A stretch of 64,000 nucleotides of DNA, from NCBI GenBank assembly GCA_023426245.1, contig JAFABB010000051.1, positions 186,001-250,000 of the forward strand, given 5' to 3'. A model generated the notes under the pieces. It saw only the letters and a list, made by a program, of their open reading frames with translations, did not search any database and was not told the DNA's origin. Within the stretch, counting starts at the first letter, position 1. Every line of letters begins with the position of its first letter. The translations under genes were made by a program, and so were the position numbers. This stretch comes from Bacillota bacterium. GTDB lineage: Bacteria > Bacillota > UBA4882 > UBA8346. Positions 9,204 through 17,389 of this stretch are shown in pieces.

Positions 9204-9238
9204 CCTTTCGTCCTTTTGCGAGGACGGAAGGTTTTTTT
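9204..9238 (+). terminator. Rho-independent terminator after hom
   Basis: Hairpin CCTTTCGTCC / GGACGGAAGG followed by seven T. Its sequence is nearly the same as the T-box terminator upstream of hom. Confidence 0.88.
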
Positions 9239-9366
9239 GTGAATTGATTTTAAAAACCCGTACTCCGGTTGGGTAAATTTACTTTTCCAGTGAATATACC
9301 GATCCTGGCCTAAATGGAAGCTATGAAATAGCGGTTGAAATATTTTAACGAAAATGATACAATCAA

Positions 9367-9380
9367 TGTAAACGCTTACA
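9367..9380. promoter_or_regulatory. LacI-type operator candidate TGTAAACGCTTACA
   Basis: Near-perfect 14-base palindrome with a central CG, the classic shape of LacI/GalR-family operators. It lies about 245 bases before the AraC-type response regulator gene; a related copy follows at 9535. Confidence 0.6.
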
Positions 9381-9534
9381 AAATTAAAAGCATGATACCG
9401 GGTGTTGAATCGTTTGAAACTTGGCTGAATATTTTTTGGACTATTTTCGGTAATGGCCAATAGAATAGTTTTGGAGCCGATTGGTGCTGATAATTTGGTT
9501 ATGCCCTTAAGGGAAGGTTATTGAAAACACAAAA

Positions 9535-9548
9535 TGTAAGCGATTACA
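9535..9548. promoter_or_regulatory. LacI-type operator candidate TGTAAGCGATTACA
   Basis: Same palindromic pattern as at 9367, and identical to the copy at 26231-26244. It lies 62 bases before the preferred start of the response regulator, where a repressor could block transcription. Apart from the hom terminator and these two sites, the 9098-9610 interval shows nothing I can assign. Confidence 0.65.
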
Positions 9549-9610
9549 TATTGATGGGATTGATATTTAGGAAGAACACAGGTGAAATAATAGAGCAGAG
9601 GTGGTATCCA

Positions 9611-10405
9611 ATGTTTACATTATTGATTGCCGCTGATAAGCCGGCTGGGTGCGAAGCTCTCGACAATTGGGTGAAGGAAAACTTTGGGGACCTCTTTCGG
9701 GTTTTAAAAACTGTGGCTGAAAAAAATATAATTGAGAAAGTCCTTTGCTACCGGCCGGATTTTGTTTTTTTAGATATTGACCGTCCTCGGCTCGGTATTT
9801 TAAAAGATGCGGCGCAAATTAAAGATTGTTTGCCGGAGTGCAAGTTAATCGTAATTTCGGCGTTTCCCAATTTTAGTTATACCCGTGCCGCCTTGTTAAT
9901 CGGTGCAGATGAATATATTGATAAACCCGTGTCATTCGAAAAAATGAAAGCCGGCGTTTATCGGGCCATTAAAAATGCCAATATCCAGCCGGCCTTTCCT
10001 AACGGTTCTCATTTGCAGTCTTACGATGAAAATAGTGAAGGAAGAACATCCCGGGCGAAGGCCCTTTTATCTCTGGCAATTGATTATTTGGAACGCAACT
10101 ATCAGCGGAATATTTCTTTGGAAGATACGGCGGAAAGAATTCAAATCAGCCCCTTTTATCTTAGCAAATTGTTTAAAAAATCGGTGGGAGAAAATTTTGT
10201 TAATTATTTAACGGCAGTCCGAATTCGGAAGGCCAAGGAGTTTTTGGCAAATCCCCATTATACCATCAAAGATGTCTGTTACCAGGTAGGATATAAAGAT
10301 CCGAATTACTTTGCCAGAGTATTCAAAAAAACCTGTGGAATTACACCAAGTCAATATCAAACAAGGCATTTATCCGTGGAAATAGAAATGGGAAACTGCG
10401 TTTAA
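9611..10405 (+). CDS. AraC-type response regulator (REC + HTH_AraC)
   Basis: Cytoplasmic transcription regulator of 264 residues. The N-terminal receiver domain (1-120) has the phospho-acceptor Asp near residue 55 (VFLDID), the conserved Ser in VISAF, and Lys in DEYIDKPVSF. Only one acidic residue remains where the usual Asp/Glu pair stands (LLIAADKP), so phosphorylation may be altered. The C-terminal double helix-turn-helix AraC domain (about 165-260) has ISPFYLSKLFKKSVGENF and VGYKDPNYFARVFKKTCGITPSQY. This layout is typical of YesN-like regulators of polysaccharide uptake genes, but no sensor kinase is adjacent. The ATG at 9611 follows GAGGTGG; upstream in-frame starts lack one. Two LacI-type operators precede it. 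Confidence 0.9.
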   Translation: MFTLLIAADKPAGCEALDNWVKENFGDLFRVLKTVAEKNIIEKVLCYRPDFVFLDIDRPRLGILKDAAQIKDCLPECKLIVISAFPNFSYTRAALLIGADEYIDKPVSFEKMKAGVYRAIKNANIQPAFPNGSHLQSYDENSEGRTSRAKALLSLAIDYLERNYQRNISLEDTAERIQISPFYLSKLFKKSVGENFVNYLTAVRIRKAKEFLANPHYTIKDVCYQVGYKDPNYFARVFKKTCGITPSQYQTRHLSVEIEMGNCV

Positions 10406-10424
10406 GCGGTTTCCCGTTTTTTTT
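10390..10424 (+). terminator. Terminator of the response regulator gene
   Basis: Stem GGGAAACTGC / GCGGTTTCCC with loop GTTTAA, followed by G and eight T. The stop codon of the gene lies in the loop. Confidence 0.85.
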
Positions 10425-10464
10425 CGTGGATTCGAGCTTTGAGGGAAATCAATAATACCCTTTC

Positions 10465-12012
10465 TCAATGGGAAACAGGAATGCCCAAGAGCTCTAAGTG
10501 TTTTCCAATATGCTTTTCCAAGGCATTGTAATAATCGGATTCATACTGGCTCAGCACTTGGTAAATCTGATCTTTAAAGAGGTAGGTTCCATCATGATTT
10601 TTAGCTTGTAAAATCAGTCCATAAGTGATATGAAGCGTTTGTCTGGCATCATCCTGTTCCATTAAGCCGGGTAACTCATGATCGCTTAGTTTTGATAAAT
10701 TAGGAATATCGGATGGGTTGGCGCTGATGTGATAATAGCGTTTGGCTTCATCCAGATGGGCCAATGCAAACTGGTGCATTTCCCGGTATAAGGCCGGAGC
10801 TTTGGCTGCCATAATTCTAACCGCTTCAAGCCAATTGGTGCCGGCTGTTTTGAGATGATAACGGCCCCCGGTCAGCTCGCCGATAACAGGGAAGACGCTG
10901 AATTTGTCACTTCCGGAATGAATGCTGATTTTGTAGCCGAAATGATTTGCGATCTTAACATGGATTGCAAATTCGGCAGTGAAGGTTGGAATGTCTCCAC
11001 GGTAATCAATGCCTTTTTGAAATTCTCCGTAAAAACGCGGAGCCAGGCTCGTGATGGACACACCGCCGTCAATTAATTCGGAGGCCACAAAATAATGAGA
11101 TTCCGGAGTCGTCGAGGTGAGTGTTTCATCGATGGACATTTCAAAATCAATGAGGCGGCCGCTCTTTTTGATGACGTTTTGATAAATATCAATGGTATAA
11201 GTCACTGCCTCCAGATAGGTCAGGATGATCTTTTGGAGTTCCGGCTTGGAAAAATGAATGATCGTGCCGTCCTTGAGTTCGATATCTCGGTTAAGGTACT
11301 TTACTTCCAATGGCTGACGTTGATGCACGGGAAGCTCAGCGTATTGTTTCTCGATCTCCTCGGCAGGCAAAGCCGTTACCTGGTTATGGATATGTTCGGA
11401 ACAATCCAGCGTGATCATGGTAAAGCCCTTATCCAGAGCCATTTGTACTTCGGCAGGGGTTTTTAAATGATCACCGTCGGCCCCGAACCCTGCGGTATAA
11501 CCTTCTTGAAACACAGCCACAGAAGCGGCGTCCAGCACATCTTCATAAGTTCGGCCGGTTAGGTTCAGCTCCCGGATGGATTGTTGAGCCAGAACGGGGA
11601 AGATGTTTAAGCCCTTGATTAAGCGTAAATGCCCAGGTGAAGCTAAACCCAAACGGTCGCCGAGTCCGATCGTAATGGCTGATCCCTGATGGGACTTTGG
11701 GTTTGTGAAAGTGAATATTTGCCTGAGAATCCGGCAATTTTCATGATGCAAGGGACAGATTTTCACTTTTTCCTCCCCGCCATTCCCTGAAACTTCATTC
11801 CCGTTGAATTTTAAGTAAAGGGTACTTTCCCTAAAAATGACCAACTGTTTTTGGTTGTTGACAAGGGCCAGGCAGAAAAAAGATCCGGCTTCTGCAGTTA
11901 ATGAATCGGCATAAATTTGATATTTCTCAAAGTTTTTGGCTAAAAATTCCCGGATCTTCTCCAAGTCGGATTCGTTTCTTAAGACATTGCATACTTCCTG
12001 CCATTCTTCCAA
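10465..12012 (-). CDS. uxaE: Tagaturonate/fructuronate epimerase
   Basis: Interconverts tagaturonate and fructuronate in galacturonate breakdown, the UxaE route first described in Thermotoga maritima. I recognise the family from its overall sequence: an N-terminal beta domain, GSAITIGLGDRLGLASPGHL, the GFGADGDHLKTPAEVQMALDKGFTMITLD block, FEMSIDETLTSTTPESHYFVASEL, and the C-terminal HSGSDKFSVFP segment with a probable metal-binding His. At 515 residues it fits UxaE. The ribosome-binding site GGGAGG directly abuts a GTG at 12021 but is nine bases from the in-frame TTG at 12012, so TTG is the likely start. It is divergent from the lacI operon, whose enzymes continue the same pathway. Confidence 0.88.
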   Translation of the reverse strand: MEEWQEVCNVLRNESDLEKIREFLAKNFEKYQIYADSLTAEAGSFFCLALVNNQKQLVIFRESTLYLKFNGNEVSGNGGEEKVKICPLHHENCRILRQIFTFTNPKSHQGSAITIGLGDRLGLASPGHLRLIKGLNIFPVLAQQSIRELNLTGRTYEDVLDAASVAVFQEGYTAGFGADGDHLKTPAEVQMALDKGFTMITLDCSEHIHNQVTALPAEEIEKQYAELPVHQRQPLEVKYLNRDIELKDGTIIHFSKPELQKIILTYLEAVTYTIDIYQNVIKKSGRLIDFEMSIDETLTSTTPESHYFVASELIDGGVSITSLAPRFYGEFQKGIDYRGDIPTFTAEFAIHVKIANHFGYKISIHSGSDKFSVFPVIGELTGGRYHLKTAGTNWLEAVRIMAAKAPALYREMHQFALAHLDEAKRYYHISANPSDIPNLSKLSDHELPGLMEQDDARQTLHITYGLILQAKNHDGTYLFKDQIYQVLSQYESDYYNALEKHIGKHLELLGIPVSH

Positions 12013-12370
12013 TGTATACACCCTCCCCTACTTCAATAAATTATTTTTCTAGAAACCTTATCCATTTTCGTTTTCATTTTACCATGATGAGATGGGGCAG
12101 GATAGTAATTGTCCCTTAAAAACAAATTTGTGCTATGATTGCCAAAATTCTGTAGAGGCAATCTACCCTTTTAAAGATAATGATTAATTGTTGATATTAT
12201 AAAATTGGGTAGGAAAAAAACTAAAAGGGAGGTATTGGGAGAAGCATTCAATGGTTTTTAAGTGACTGGGAGCGAAAGACCGTAAGCTTTTGATGGTTGT
12301 CTCCACTACCGGCTTTTAGCCGGTGGCGGTTAAGAACTTTTGCACGGTAGACTCCAGAGATCCGGCGCCG

Positions 12371-12399
12371 TTGTAAAGAAAAGATGGCGGTGATATAAT
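12371..12399 (+). promoter_or_regulatory. Promoter of the lacI-uxuB-gnd-larA-kinase operon
   Basis: TTGTAA (12371-12376) and perfect TATAAT (12394-12399) are separated by exactly 17 bases. A LacI-type operator immediately follows over the expected start of transcription. Confidence 0.65.
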
Positions 12400-12402
12400 T
12401 TT

Positions 12403-12416
12403 TGTTAGCGTTTACA
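12403..12416. promoter_or_regulatory. LacI-type operator candidate TGTTAGCGTTTACA
   Basis: Palindrome of the same family as 9367 and 9535, overlapping the probable +1 of the lacI promoter, the ideal place for autorepression. Confidence 0.65.
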
Positions 12417-12532
12417 AAATCCTGATCGGGGTTCACTAATCATAAAATCGGATAAAATGTTCAAATCATCCCTGCGATTCATTGCTTAACAGGAAGAGTT
12501 TCAACCAGTCGATGAATGGCCTTTAAAATATT

Positions 12533-12546
12533 CGTAACCGCTTACC
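12533..12546. promoter_or_regulatory. Weaker operator-like site CGTAACCGCTTACC
   Basis: Keeps the GTAA-nCGn-TTAC core but not the outer bases. It sits 23 bases before the lacI start, possibly an auxiliary operator. Confidence 0.4.
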
Positions 12547-12568
12547 AAAATTCTAAGGTGGTTCTAAA

Positions 12569-13597
12569 ATGAGAATGAGTGATATTGCTGAATTGGCGGG
12601 AGTGTCAATCGCTACTGTTTCAAGGGTACTCAACGAACCCGAAAAAGTGAAGCCCGATACCAGGGAAAAAGTTCAAAAAATTTTGGCGGAGAACAATTTT
12701 ATTGCCAATGCGGTTGCCCGGGGTTTGGCCATTAACTCCATGAAAACCATTGGAGTTTTAACAGTTGATATTCGGGATAGCTATTTTGCCCAAGTTACTT
12801 ATACCATTGAAAGAAAATTTACCGAGCTTGGTTACAATGTTCTCTTGTCAAATACCGGCGGTGAGCTTGGTGAAAAAGAAAGATACCTGCGTGTAATGCT
12901 GGAAAATCAGGTTGACGGCCTTGTTTTGGTAGGTTCGGTTTTCAAAGAGCGAAGCGGAAATAAGCACATCCTTGCTGCCAGCGACAAAGTTCCGGTTGTA
13001 ATGGTCAATAGTTTTTTGGCGGGTGGAAATGTTTATTCCGTTCTCTGTGATGATGTCCATGGAGTTCGGGAAGGAGTCCGGCATCTGGTGGAAAAAGGGA
13101 AAAGAGCTTTATGGTATTTGATTGATGTCAAAAGTTTTAGCGGTCTTGCGAAATTGCAGGGGTTTAAAGATGAAACCGCATCCCAGGGAGTTCACGGAAA
13201 AGTTATTGAGATTTCCCGAAGTTTAGAAGGCGGACGGAGCGGAATTCATCAAATTAAGGCTGCTGGACATCCATTGGATGCCGTTATTACCGGCGAGGAT
13301 GTTACCGCAGTCGGCGCCATACAAGCCTTGCATGAACTCGGCCTTAAGGTGCCGGAGGATGTGGCGGTCATTGGTTACAATAATTCGTTGCTTGCCGAGG
13401 CTGCGGCTCCTTCTTTGACATCCGTCGACAGTATGGCTGAGGCCATGGCCAGCAGCGCTGTTCAAGTCCTTTTCGAGGTTCTACAAGGGAAACAAGTATC
13501 ACAAAAAGTTGTTTTAACCCCGACTTTAATCGTCAGGGAAAGCACGATGGGCAGGAATCAAAAGTCAGGAGATGATTCAATTGGCATCGATATTTGA
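12569..13597 (+). CDS. LacI-family transcriptional regulator
   Basis: DNA-binding repressor of 342 residues, normal for the family. The N-terminal helix-turn-helix and hinge (MSDIAELAGVSIATVSRVLN) is followed by the periplasmic-binding-protein-like sensor domain (IGVLTVDIRDSYFAQVTYTIE to the C-terminus, with VDGLVLVGS and VIGYNNSLLAEAAAPSLTSV). It heads a run of uronate genes, so a hexuronate or keto-acid intermediate is the likely inducer (inference). The AAGGTGG ribosome-binding site supports ATG 12569. Operators at 12403 and 12533 suggest autoregulation, and matching sites before the response regulator and the porin gene suggest a wider regulon. Its 3' end overlaps the start of the next gene by 17 bases, so translation is probably coupled. 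Confidence 0.93.
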   Translation: MRMSDIAELAGVSIATVSRVLNEPEKVKPDTREKVQKILAENNFIANAVARGLAINSMKTIGVLTVDIRDSYFAQVTYTIERKFTELGYNVLLSNTGGELGEKERYLRVMLENQVDGLVLVGSVFKERSGNKHILAASDKVPVVMVNSFLAGGNVYSVLCDDVHGVREGVRHLVEKGKRALWYLIDVKSFSGLAKLQGFKDETASQGVHGKVIEISRSLEGGRSGIHQIKAAGHPLDAVITGEDVTAVGAIQALHELGLKVPEDVAVIGYNNSLLAEAAAPSLTSVDSMAEAMASSAVQVLFEVLQGKQVSQKVVLTPTLIVRESTMGRNQKSGDDSIGIDI

Positions 13598-14432
13598 TAT
13601 ATCCGGGAAAGTTGCGGTGATTACAGGAGGAGCCGGAGTTTTGTGCGGCAGCATGTCGGAGAAACTGGCCCAAGAGGGAGTAAAAATAGCGATCCTTGAT
13701 TTTAGTGAGGAAAAAGCCCAACAATTAGCGGCCAAGATTAATCATGCCGGTGGGAAAGCGGCGGCATACCAAGTCGATGTTTTAGATAAATCATCGATCG
13801 AAGCAGCCAGGGACGGAGTCTTGAAAGAATTCGGCCGGGTGGATATTTTGATTAATGGGGCCGGCGGCAACAATCCCAAAGCGACCACCTGGAAAGAACA
13901 GTTATTTCCGGCTGATTTGAAAGGGAACGGCGGCAAGGAAAAAAGTTTTTTTGATTTGGAGGCCGATGGAGTTCAATATGTTTTTAATTTGAATTTCTTA
14001 GGAACTTTACTGCCCATTCAAGTTTTTGGCCACGCCATGGCGGAACAAGGCGGCGGAGTCATCATTAATATTTCTTCGATGAATGCTTTTCGGCCTTTGA
14101 CAAAAATCCCCGCCTATTCCGCAGCCAAGGCGGCAGTCTCCAATTTCACCCAATGGTTGTCCATGCATTTGGCGCCGGTTCATATCCGGGTGAACGCAAT
14201 CGCGCCGGGATTTTTCCTGACCGATCAAAACCGTTTCCTGTTGACCGATGAAAAAACCGGAGAATTAACGGCCCGTGGCAAAACGATCATCGCGCATACA
14301 CCAATGGGCAAGTTCGGGGAACCGGAGGATTTAACCGGTACTCTGATATGGTTGATATCGGGAGCATCTTCATTTGTAACCGGCGTCGTTGTACCGGTTG
14401 ACGGCGGATTTTCCGCTTTTAGCGGAGTATAA
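13581..14432 (+). CDS. uxuB: SDR-family fructuronate reductase (D-mannonate oxidoreductase)
   Basis: Short-chain dehydrogenase that probably reduces D-fructuronate to D-mannonate with NAD(P)H, like the SDR-type mannonate oxidoreductases of Bacillus and Thermotoga, which are unrelated to E. coli UxuB. Visible are the cofactor motif TGGAGVLCG, NGAGG, the catalytic Ser in NISSMNAF, YSAAKAA carrying the Tyr-x3-Lys pair, and the long loop with FDLEADGVQYVFNLNFLGT typical of this subgroup. AGGAG directly touches the ATG at 13572 but is nine bases from TTG at 13581, so TTG is the likely start, giving 283 residues. It follows lacI with a short overlap and precedes gnd. Activity on tagaturonate is possible. 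Confidence 0.85.
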   Translation: MASIFDISGKVAVITGGAGVLCGSMSEKLAQEGVKIAILDFSEEKAQQLAAKINHAGGKAAAYQVDVLDKSSIEAARDGVLKEFGRVDILINGAGGNNPKATTWKEQLFPADLKGNGGKEKSFFDLEADGVQYVFNLNFLGTLLPIQVFGHAMAEQGGGVIINISSMNAFRPLTKIPAYSAAKAAVSNFTQWLSMHLAPVHIRVNAIAPGFFLTDQNRFLLTDEKTGELTARGKTIIAHTPMGKFGEPEDLTGTLIWLISGASSFVTGVVVPVDGGFSAFSGV

Positions 14433-14514
14433 AGTATTGGCGATCAAAACCGCAATTTGGGATTGGCAGGAAATATGATGGATTATTTCTATTTTAGGAG
14501 GGTGATTTTAGGAT

Positions 14515-15966
14515 ATGAGCAAAGCAGATATTGGTTTAATCGGATTGGCCGTCATGGGCGAAAATTTGGTCATGAACATGGAGAGTAAAGGCTTTACGGT
14601 TGCGGTATATAATCGTACCACGGAGCGGGTGGATGCCTTTACTCAGGGACGTGCCAACGGCAAAAATATAATTGGAGCGCATTCTCTGCCGGAGTTGATT
14701 GCGAACTTAAAAAAGCCCCGCAAAATTATGATGATGGTCAAGGCCGGCAAGCCGGTGGATGATTTGATTGAACAGTTGATTCCCTTATTGGAACCCGGGG
14801 ATATCATGATCGATGGGGGCAACTCTCATTTTCCCGATACCATTCGGCGTACAGGGTATGTGGAAAGCAAAGGATTCTTATATATTGGGACCGGAGTATC
14901 CGGCGGCGAAGAAGGGGCATTGCGGGGCCCAAGCATTATGCCGGGAGGATCGAACGCGGCTTGGCCTGAAGTAAAACCCATTTTGCAGGCTATCGCCGCT
15001 AAAGTTGAAGACGGCAGTCCGTGTTGTGATTGGGTAGGCGAGGGCGGGGCCGGCCATTTTGTGAAAATGGTTCACAATGGCATTGAGTATGGAGATATGC
15101 AGCTGATTTGTGAAGCCTACCAGTTAATGCGGGATTTGCTGGGAATGACTGCCCTGGAAATGCACCAAGTATTCAGTGGATGGAACCAAGGGGTGCTGGA
15201 TAGCTATTTGATCGAGATTACCCGGGATATTTTAGCCGTGCAGGACGAGGATGGCCAACCGTTGGTCGATAAAATTTTGGATACCGCAGGGCAAAAAGGA
15301 ACCGGTAAATGGACCGGTATCGCAGCATTGGAAGAGGGAGTCCCCTTAACCTTGATCGGTGAATCCGTCTTTGCCCGCTGCTTATCGGCTATCAAAGAAG
15401 AACGGGTGGCGGCCTCGAAAATACTTACCGGGCCGAAACCGGAGTTTCAAGGGGATCGGGAAGCCTTTATTGAAGATATCCGTCAAGCTTTGTTTGCTTC
15501 CAAGATCGTTTCTTATGCTCAGGGCTACACCTTAATGCGGGCAGCAGCGGAAAATTATGGCTGGAAGCTGAATTATGGCGGGATAGCCTTGATGTGGAGA
15601 GGCGGATGCATCATTCGTTCGGTCTTCCTTGGTAAAATCAAAGAGGCTTTCGATAAAAATCCTAATCTTACCAACTTGTTGCTGGATCCATACTTTAAAG
15701 AAAATATTACAGCCGCTGAAGGCGGATGGCGCAGGGTGTGCGCGGCCGCTCTGACAAACGGCATTCCTGTTCCGGCTTTTGCATCGGCCCTATGCTATTT
15801 TGACGGTTACCGTTGTGAAAAGCTTCCGGCTAATCTTCTTCAGGCCCAGCGAGATTATTTCGGCGCCCATACTTATGAGCGGACAGACCAGCCGCGGGGT
15901 AAGTTTTTCCATACCAACTGGACCGGCAGGGGGGGTAATACTGCCGCCACAACCTATACTGTTTAA
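14515..15966 (+). CDS. gnd: 6-phosphogluconate dehydrogenase (decarboxylating)
   Basis: Oxidises 6-phosphogluconate to ribulose 5-phosphate and CO2 in the oxidative pentose phosphate pathway. Motifs are the cofactor-binding GLIGLAVMGENL at the N-terminus, NRT in the NADP-discriminating position, GVSGGEEGALRGPSIMPGG, the catalytic-site HNGIEYGDMQLICEAY with its essential Lys just before it, and KGTGKW. The C-terminal substrate tail is present, and 483 residues matches the long decarboxylating form. It lies 82 bases after the SDR gene and 40 before the LarA-like gene. Its presence inside a uronate operon, rather than with zwf, implies that the operon produces gluconate or 6-phosphogluconate. 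Confidence 0.97.
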   Translation: MSKADIGLIGLAVMGENLVMNMESKGFTVAVYNRTTERVDAFTQGRANGKNIIGAHSLPELIANLKKPRKIMMMVKAGKPVDDLIEQLIPLLEPGDIMIDGGNSHFPDTIRRTGYVESKGFLYIGTGVSGGEEGALRGPSIMPGGSNAAWPEVKPILQAIAAKVEDGSPCCDWVGEGGAGHFVKMVHNGIEYGDMQLICEAYQLMRDLLGMTALEMHQVFSGWNQGVLDSYLIEITRDILAVQDEDGQPLVDKILDTAGQKGTGKWTGIAALEEGVPLTLIGESVFARCLSAIKEERVAASKILTGPKPEFQGDREAFIEDIRQALFASKIVSYAQGYTLMRAAAENYGWKLNYGGIALMWRGGCIIRSVFLGKIKEAFDKNPNLTNLLLDPYFKENITAAEGGWRRVCAAALTNGIPVPAFASALCYFDGYRCEKLPANLLQAQRDYFGAHTYERTDQPRGKFFHTNWTGRGGNTAATTYTV

Positions 15967-16006
15967 ATATATTTGAGTTGGATGATTAAAGGAGAGGTGA
16001 ATTTGA

Positions 16007-17305
16007 ATGCCGGAACTATATCTCCAAAACGAGAGCATCACCGCGGAAAATTTAGAGATGCAGTTGCGTACGTGGCTTGCGGCTTTACCGTCATGGCCCC
16101 AAAAAGTTCTTTTATTGCCGCCTGATTTTACGCGCTATCATTCAAAAGCCGGATTAATTGTCACCCTGCTATACGGGATCCTAAATCATGCAGGAACCCT
16201 GGTGGACATCATGCCGGCGTTGGGAACCCATGCTCCCATGAGTGAAGAGGAAAAGGCCAAAATGTTTGGGAAGGAAATACCGGCCGCCTGTTTTATCGAA
16301 CATGACTGGCGCAGAGAAACTGTAAAGGTTGGCGAAGTGCCGTCTGAATTTGTAGCCAAGGTTTCCGGTGGGCTGGTGCAGTACCCGATCGACGTAATGG
16401 TGAACCGGCGTCTATTGGATCATGGTTATGACCAAATCATTTCCATCGGGCAGGTGGTTCCCCATGAAGTGGTGGGGATGGCTAATTTCAATAAAAATAT
16501 ATTCGTTGGCTGCGGTGGCCCTGATATGATTAATAAATCGCACTTCCTAGGGGCGGCTTACGGTATGGAGCGGATGATGGGGCGGGCTGATACGCCGGTG
16601 CGAAAGGTGTTTAATTATGCAGAGGAACATTTTTTACAGGACATTCCCTTGCAATACATTTTGACTGTCACCACTACTTTCAAAGAGGAAACCAAATTAA
16701 GGGGTCTATTTATCGGCCGCTCCAAACAGCTTTTTGAAAAGGCTGCTCTTTTAAGCCAACAATGCAATGTAAACCTGCTCGACAAACCTTTGACAAAAGT
16801 AGTGGTGTATCTTTCACCGGATGAATTTAAAAGCACCTGGCTTGGGAACAAATCCATTTACCGGACGCGGATGGCGATAGCCGATGGAGGAGAGCTGCTT
16901 ATATTGGCGCCGGGCGTGAAACATTTCGGTGAAGATCAAGCCATTGACGGGCTTATTCGCAAATACGGATACGTTGGGAGCAAGCGGGTTTTGGAGCTTG
17001 TTGCCGAGTATCCCGACTTAGCCGATAATTTATCGGCAGCCGCTCATTTAATTCACGGTTCCTCTGAAGGACGGTTTACCATAACCTATGCCACGGCACA
17101 GCTAAGTAAAAGCGAGGTGGAACAAGTCAATTTTCACTATCAGCCATTGGCGGAGGCTCTACAGAAATACGATCCCGCTCTTTTAACCGATGGTTATAAC
17201 ACATTAGCCGATGGGGAAGAGATTTACTTTATCAGTAATCCGGCTTTGGGCCTTTGGGCCGATCGCAATCGCTTTCTGAGTGAAGGTCAGGATAAGTGTT
17301 CATGA
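16007..17305 (+). CDS. LarA-family nickel-pincer epimerase, candidate mannonate/gluconate 2-epimerase
   Basis: Homologue of lactate racemase LarA (DUF2088 fold), which uses a nickel-pincer nucleotide cofactor to epimerise 2-hydroxyacids. All cofactor residues can be placed: the D-FTR motif at 40-43, His75 in GTHAPM, His153 in PHEVVG, Lys163 in NFNKNIF and His179 in NKSHF. The His-to-Lys (10) and Lys-to-His (16) spacings equal those of LarA His174/Lys184/His200. At 432 residues it is a full-length family member. LarA homologues with D-gluconate 2-epimerase activity have, as far as I recall, been reported; between a mannonate-forming SDR and gnd this is the most sensible activity here (inference). 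The cofactor-making larB/C/E genes are not in the window. A GGAGAGGTG site supports the ATG. Confidence 0.8.
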   Translation: MPELYLQNESITAENLEMQLRTWLAALPSWPQKVLLLPPDFTRYHSKAGLIVTLLYGILNHAGTLVDIMPALGTHAPMSEEEKAKMFGKEIPAACFIEHDWRRETVKVGEVPSEFVAKVSGGLVQYPIDVMVNRRLLDHGYDQIISIGQVVPHEVVGMANFNKNIFVGCGGPDMINKSHFLGAAYGMERMMGRADTPVRKVFNYAEEHFLQDIPLQYILTVTTTFKEETKLRGLFIGRSKQLFEKAALLSQQCNVNLLDKPLTKVVVYLSPDEFKSTWLGNKSIYRTRMAIADGGELLILAPGVKHFGEDQAIDGLIRKYGYVGSKRVLELVAEYPDLADNLSAAAHLIHGSSEGRFTITYATAQLSKSEVEQVNFHYQPLAEALQKYDPALLTDGYNTLADGEEIYFISNPALGLWADRNRFLSEGQDKCS

Positions 17306-17389
17306 ATCGTTAGGGGTTTTAAACCATGTCGATTGTTTTATCATGCTAATGTTGATAGTAAATTTATGGATTGGAATGGAGGTTAAACA

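Larger units (their letters stand above)
12013..12568. other. Long divergent control region between uxaE and lacI
   Basis: About 550 bases without a credible gene. It contains a small hairpin GTAGA/TCTAC near 12152-12166, and a stronger GC hairpin around 12302-12322 in which CCGGC pairs with GCCGG and the flanking bases extend the stem. Further on are the lacI promoter with its operator and a second weaker operator. The uxaE promoter must lie in the left part, but I see no clear hexamers. Confidence 0.6.

Noticed and set aside
12248..12436. 62-codon minus-strand frame in the uxaE-lacI gap
   Set aside because: No ribosome-binding site; it overlaps the lacI promoter and operator.
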